From assembly GCA_946807835.1 (NCBI GenBank), contig OX327705.1, positions 18,444,501-18,508,500 of the forward strand: a stretch of 64,000 bases of DNA. Reading direction: 5' to 3'. Shown here piece by piece: positions 60,463-64,000 of this stretch. A model generated the notes under the pieces. That model had not been told where the DNA came from. It saw only the letters and a list, made by a program, of their open reading frames with translations, and searched no databases. This DNA is from Ailanthus altissimus. Taxonomy: Eukaryota > Streptophyta > Magnoliopsida > Sapindales > Simaroubaceae. The position numbers were made by a program, and so were the translations under genes. Positions within the stretch are counted from its first letter, which is position 1, and each line of letters begins with the position of its first letter.

Positions 60463-63109
60463 TGATAGGACCCACTCAAAACCCTCTATTGTAGATCCCA
60501 GCGGTCTTGTCGGGCACCCCAATAGAAGTTCCTTAAAATCTATTGTTTAAGTTGAGAAATCCCACGAGGCGAATGCCTTTTTAGTTCTTGCTATTACTGA
60601 GAAAATTTTGGAATATACGTAAAAATAACTTATTAAATTTTTAAAAAAATGGACAAAGTTTCTTCTATTTTTCTAAAAACCCAATACAAACCCTACAAAG
60701 AAAATTACACTTTTATTTCAAATAGCTTCTCAACTTCCAAATAGGACCTCCGATCCTTTTCAAAACCAAATCCAAACTCACTCAACAATTTCATTTCAAT
60801 CACAAAATTAGCATACTAATAAAAAGTGAAACGATCACCATAATATCAAAACCTCTTCTTATTTGTTGAAAATATTTCTACAAAATACAAGTGTATAACT
60901 ACTATACAGAAAGCAAAAGGTGCTACATAGCACATTTACATTTACAAAATGATCTCCAAACTAGGCCCATTAATCAGTTGTAGAAGAATCAGTAACTTGC
61001 ATACTAAGGCCTGCACCTGGAGGAGTTTAGAAAACATAAAACACAAAATGGGTGAGCTAAAAGAGCTCAGTGAGTGCATTTAAAATTTTCAGTAAAAATA
61101 CAATAAAATAAAATACTGCATAAATATAATAACTAACATATATAAAATATGCTTCTAAAACTATTATAAAACTATAAAACATAATAACTAACATATACAC
61201 ATATAAATACGTAATGTGCGTTCGGTGGCTCGAAAACTATTAAAGCCCTCACTTGGTCATTTTTGTTTCTAAACTGGACCAATGGTAATCCTAAAGCTTT
61301 ATACGCACGTAACGACTTAACTAGCACTGCATAACGTGAGTAGGTCACAGGGTGTCTAAACTAGCAACACCCACTATGACATCTCAAGACATCTCACTTG
61401 CTATGCAGCAGAATCCTACATCGCCTACATATAGCGAGACAATACCCCGTATAGATAGGGTGACTCACATGCCCCCCAATACTTGCTCATGCATACGAGA
61501 TATACTGGCCGGGTCTTAAACCATCACCACAATTATAAATCTAAGGGTACCAATGGCCTTTAAAACTAATTTAGTAGTTTTAAACTGTTTCTTAAATCGA
61601 ACATATAAATGCATATTTATAACTGCATACCAAAATTGTAAATCATGTTTATGCATTAAAAGCACATAAAATATACAATTTCAATATGCATAAACATATT
61701 AAATGAAATATAAACCATGACAGATTTTTACTCACCAACCGCTCCGAACTTAATTCTTCTTCGGAATTTTACTTCCTTCACCGGTCTCAATTTTCTTCAC
61801 CTACATGCCATAAATGACATTTAGAACCTTTACAATCGCTAAAATTTTACTTAACTAATAAGCTCCCTAATCGGCTTACAAAGCCCAAATGGATACTATT
61901 TTTTTTTATTTTCATTTACAAAGTCATTTCATCTTATTTCATTCACCATCCAATGCCATGAAAATTGTTTAACACCCTATAAATTTAGTTGGACATAATT
62001 GCCCTTCACCTTACCAAAATGGACAATTATGTCCCATTTTCTTCATTTTTAATTTTTCATCAACCATATACAACCAATTGATACATGAAATCATGTATAC
62101 AAAACAATTAAACCAAAACATAACTCAAACCCTAAAATCCCTAAAGTGGCCAAAATTTATCCTACTCACCCAACATATCTCTTTTCTCAATTTCTTGTTC
62201 CAATGATATCTAAATCAATCTAATTTAATTCTAATGCCCTAATAACATCTAATTGAAGTTTCTACCATAAAATCACACCAAACCCTAATTCTTACCTTAC
62301 TAAGTCTTTTAGTTTTGTATCTCCCTTGAGTTCCACACTTGAATTCAACTCAATCTAAATCAAGAATTCACGCAAAGACATTATAGAATTAATCTTGAAA
62401 AATCATACACCACCATTACTATATAATGCTTTTCTTAGCTCTTTTTCTTGGATTTTCACTAGTGGAAGCTTCAATTGATCTTAAGAACTTTTTTTTGACT
62501 TTATTTTGGCTTAATCATGCATGAAAAATCATGAAAATGCTTGAGATTTTACTGTTGAGACCTCCCCCTTCACTTGGCCGAAATTCCCTCTCTTTAGCTC
62601 TCAATGTCTTTGTTTTTCATTTGCTAAATTTCTACACACTTTTTTCTTTATATAGTGCTCTCCCAAAAGTCTAATTTGCCCCTCAACTTTTCAAATTTTC
62701 TAAATTACCATTAGTTAAAAATGGAAGTATTTAATTGGTTCATTTATAACTATTTAGTTAGAATAGTCAAAGGAACCAACTAGACCTCTATCTTGGCAAT
62801 CCACCAACTTGACTCTAATTGGTCCATTTTCTAACACATGAATTGTGGTTCTTAACAAAGGCTTGTTCCATGCATAACCCTTAAATGGAAATTCATATAT
62901 TAAATTAAAATTTTCTTTTCAAAGCCAATAGAGAAAAATTCTAAAAATATTCCATGACTGTCTGACGCTCCGACCGAGTGTGAAATTATCAATTTAGGTC
63001 TAATACCTCTCATGCGCACCATAAAAAAATATTACTAACCCTACGGTGTATTCATCACTTTATACCAAAATCTAGACATCTATACTACTAATAAGGATCG
63101 GATATTACA
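60463..63109 (-). mobile_element. Solo LTR, family T (2647 bp)
   Basis: The plus strand begins TGATAGGACCCACTC and ends CGGATATTACA, homologous to 50619-53395. The five bases before it are AAACC. The five after it are ACTTA, so the duplication is not adjacent. AAACC does occur at 63519-63523, on the far side of the SINE-like cluster, where copia-B leader sequence resumes. Confidence 0.8.
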
Positions 63110-63279
63110 ACTTAAATGGCTCAAGTGGTACCAAAGGTGCTTCCCAAGTATCTTAAAACCCCATATGGTCATGGGTTTGAGCCTTAGGAAGGCAAAAGAA
63201 AAGAGAGGGACTCTGATATTTCTTTGAGTGGATAGCCTCCTGCTAGAGTAGAGAGGGGATCCCACAATAAAACGGCACC
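63110..63279 (+). mobile_element. tRNA-derived SINE-like unit, forward
   Basis: A box TGGCTCAAGTGG at 63117-63128 and B box GGTTTGAGCC at 63174-63183 are spaced as in a tRNA-derived Pol III promoter. The body continues to GGGATCCCACAATAAAA. It is paired with an inverted copy immediately to the right. Confidence 0.6.
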
Positions 63280-63437
63280 TTTTTATTGTGGGTGCCCTCC
63301 CCTACTCTAGTAAGGAGTACTACCACTTAAAGGATATCGGAGTCTGCCTTCCTTTCTTTAGCCTTTTCAAGGCTCGAACCCAAGACCATATAGGGTTCTA
63401 AGATACCTGGGAAGCACCTCTAGTAGTTCGAGCCTCG
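63280..63437 (-). mobile_element. tRNA-derived SINE-like unit, reverse
   Basis: The minus strand repeats the forward unit: GAGGTGCTTCCCAGGTATCT, GGGTTCGAGCC (B box, about 63372-63382) and GGCACCCACAATAAAAA. With the forward unit it forms an inverted repeat with arms of about 140 bp around the loop CGGCACC (63273-63279). Confidence 0.6.
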
Positions 63438-63535
63438 AAAAGGTGAAAGAACGGAGGGTGAACTCCAATATCCTTTGTGTAGTAGTACTCCCTAATAGAG
63501 TAAGGGAGGGGGCCCACAAAACCCCCCAGTGCTGT
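63428..63535 (+). mobile_element. Third, partial SINE-like unit, forward
   Basis: It starts at a B-box-like GTTCGAGCC and continues GAACTCCAATATCC, TAGTAGTACTCCCTAATAG and GGGCCCACAAAA, paralleling the body of the other two. The A-box part is fused into the end of the reverse unit. Confidence 0.5.
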
Positions 63536-63730
63536 TGCTCTAGAAGTCAGTACCACTAACGCCAAAGCTCAAAAGCCCTAATCCTAAAGCGATAGAAATC
63601 TACAGTTGCAACGCCTAGTGTCCTTCAACCTTGGTATACCCTTTCCAACACTTGAAATGCGCCATTTTGGACACCGAGACTTATCCAACAATACTTCCAT
63701 GCTCATAAATTACCCCAATCATTAAAAGTG
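63519..63730 (-). other. Copia-B leader, segment 3
   Basis: Leader sequence resumes (CAGTGCTGTTGCTCTAG, CACTTGAAATGCGCCATTTT, the latter matching CACTTGAAATGCACCACCAC in copia-A near 21400) and runs to the primer site. The start of this segment overlaps the SINE-like unit by an uncertain few bases. Confidence 0.6.
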
Positions 63731-63742
63731 ACTCTGATACCA
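63731..63742 (-). other. Copia-B primer binding site
   Basis: The minus strand reads TGGTATCAGAGT one base inside the LTR end, complementary to initiator tRNA-Met. Confidence 0.83.
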
Positions 63743-63743
63743 C

Positions 63744-64000
63744 TGTTGGAAAATTGGGTTTTTTATACAAGAACCTAATAATTCCGGTTAATTTCTACAG
63801 TGTATTCATGTGATATGTGTTCATTCACATAAATACGCATCATATGCATATTTATACACAGCAAAAATATAAAATTACAATTAACGTATATTTGAAATAT
63901 ATTAATCACATTAATATATATATTTAAACTGAATGGTAAATTTACCAACTTTCACTGAAAATAAACTTTTCAAGTGATCCATCATGAAGTAAACTTGTTG
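63744..64000 (-). mobile_element. Copia-B 5' LTR, cut by window edge
   Basis: Starts TGTTGGAAAATTGGG next to the primer site and matches 49005-49265. Only the first 257 bases are in the window; about 2 kb is expected. Confidence 0.85.

Overview
The window is nuclear DNA of a flowering plant, probably a eudicot. It is AT-rich and holds one spliced host gene, a CDF-type Dof transcription factor at 32983-35497. Almost everything else is nested, decayed LTR retrotransposons, with minor LINE, SINE-like, foldback and MITE-like elements. The LTR elements use tRNA-Met-type primer binding sites (CTCTGATACCA on the plus strand). The species cannot be named from the sequence.

Layout. 1-11.9 kb: a chromovirus-type Ty3/gypsy element on the minus strand (3' LTR to 1934, gag at 11689, 5' LTR from 11720). 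Copia-1 sits in its 3' LTR and copia-2 in its integrase; copia-2 is the least decayed element here, with only two in-frame stops. 11.95-15.1 kb: copia-3, without gag. 15.4-15.6 kb: a long (TG)n tract. 15.6-23.9 kb: copia-A, with LTRs of about 2.4 kb. 23.9-31.4 kb: a MITE-like element, a tandem array, a 2.7 kb solo LTR and tRNA-like SINE heads. 31.4-36.8 kb: the quiet interval with the Dof gene. 36.8-38.4 kb: a deleted LINE with 11-bp target duplications. 38.6-39.8 kb: a foldback element. 39.9-47.2 kb: a plus-strand Tat-like gypsy pol, split by two solo LTRs and followed by a 51-52 bp tandem array. 47.2-49 kb: a possible MULE fragment and an LTR-like piece. 49 kb to the right edge: copia-B, related to copia-A, carrying three solo-LTR insertions and a cluster of inverted SINE-like units.

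Five solo LTRs have exact 5-bp target duplications, so their borders are firm. They point to repeated LTR-LTR recombination. In two cases the interrupted reading frame of the host element can be followed across the insertion, giving the order of events.

I found no previously undescribed gene system. The most unusual signal is a GC-rich, imperfectly repeated module (CAGCGCTG / GGTGCT-like). It appears in the U3 of two unrelated LTR families, just upstream of their TATA boxes, and in the untranslated leaders of copia-A and copia-B. The second is a near-palindromic pair of SINE-like units at 63.1-63.5 kb.
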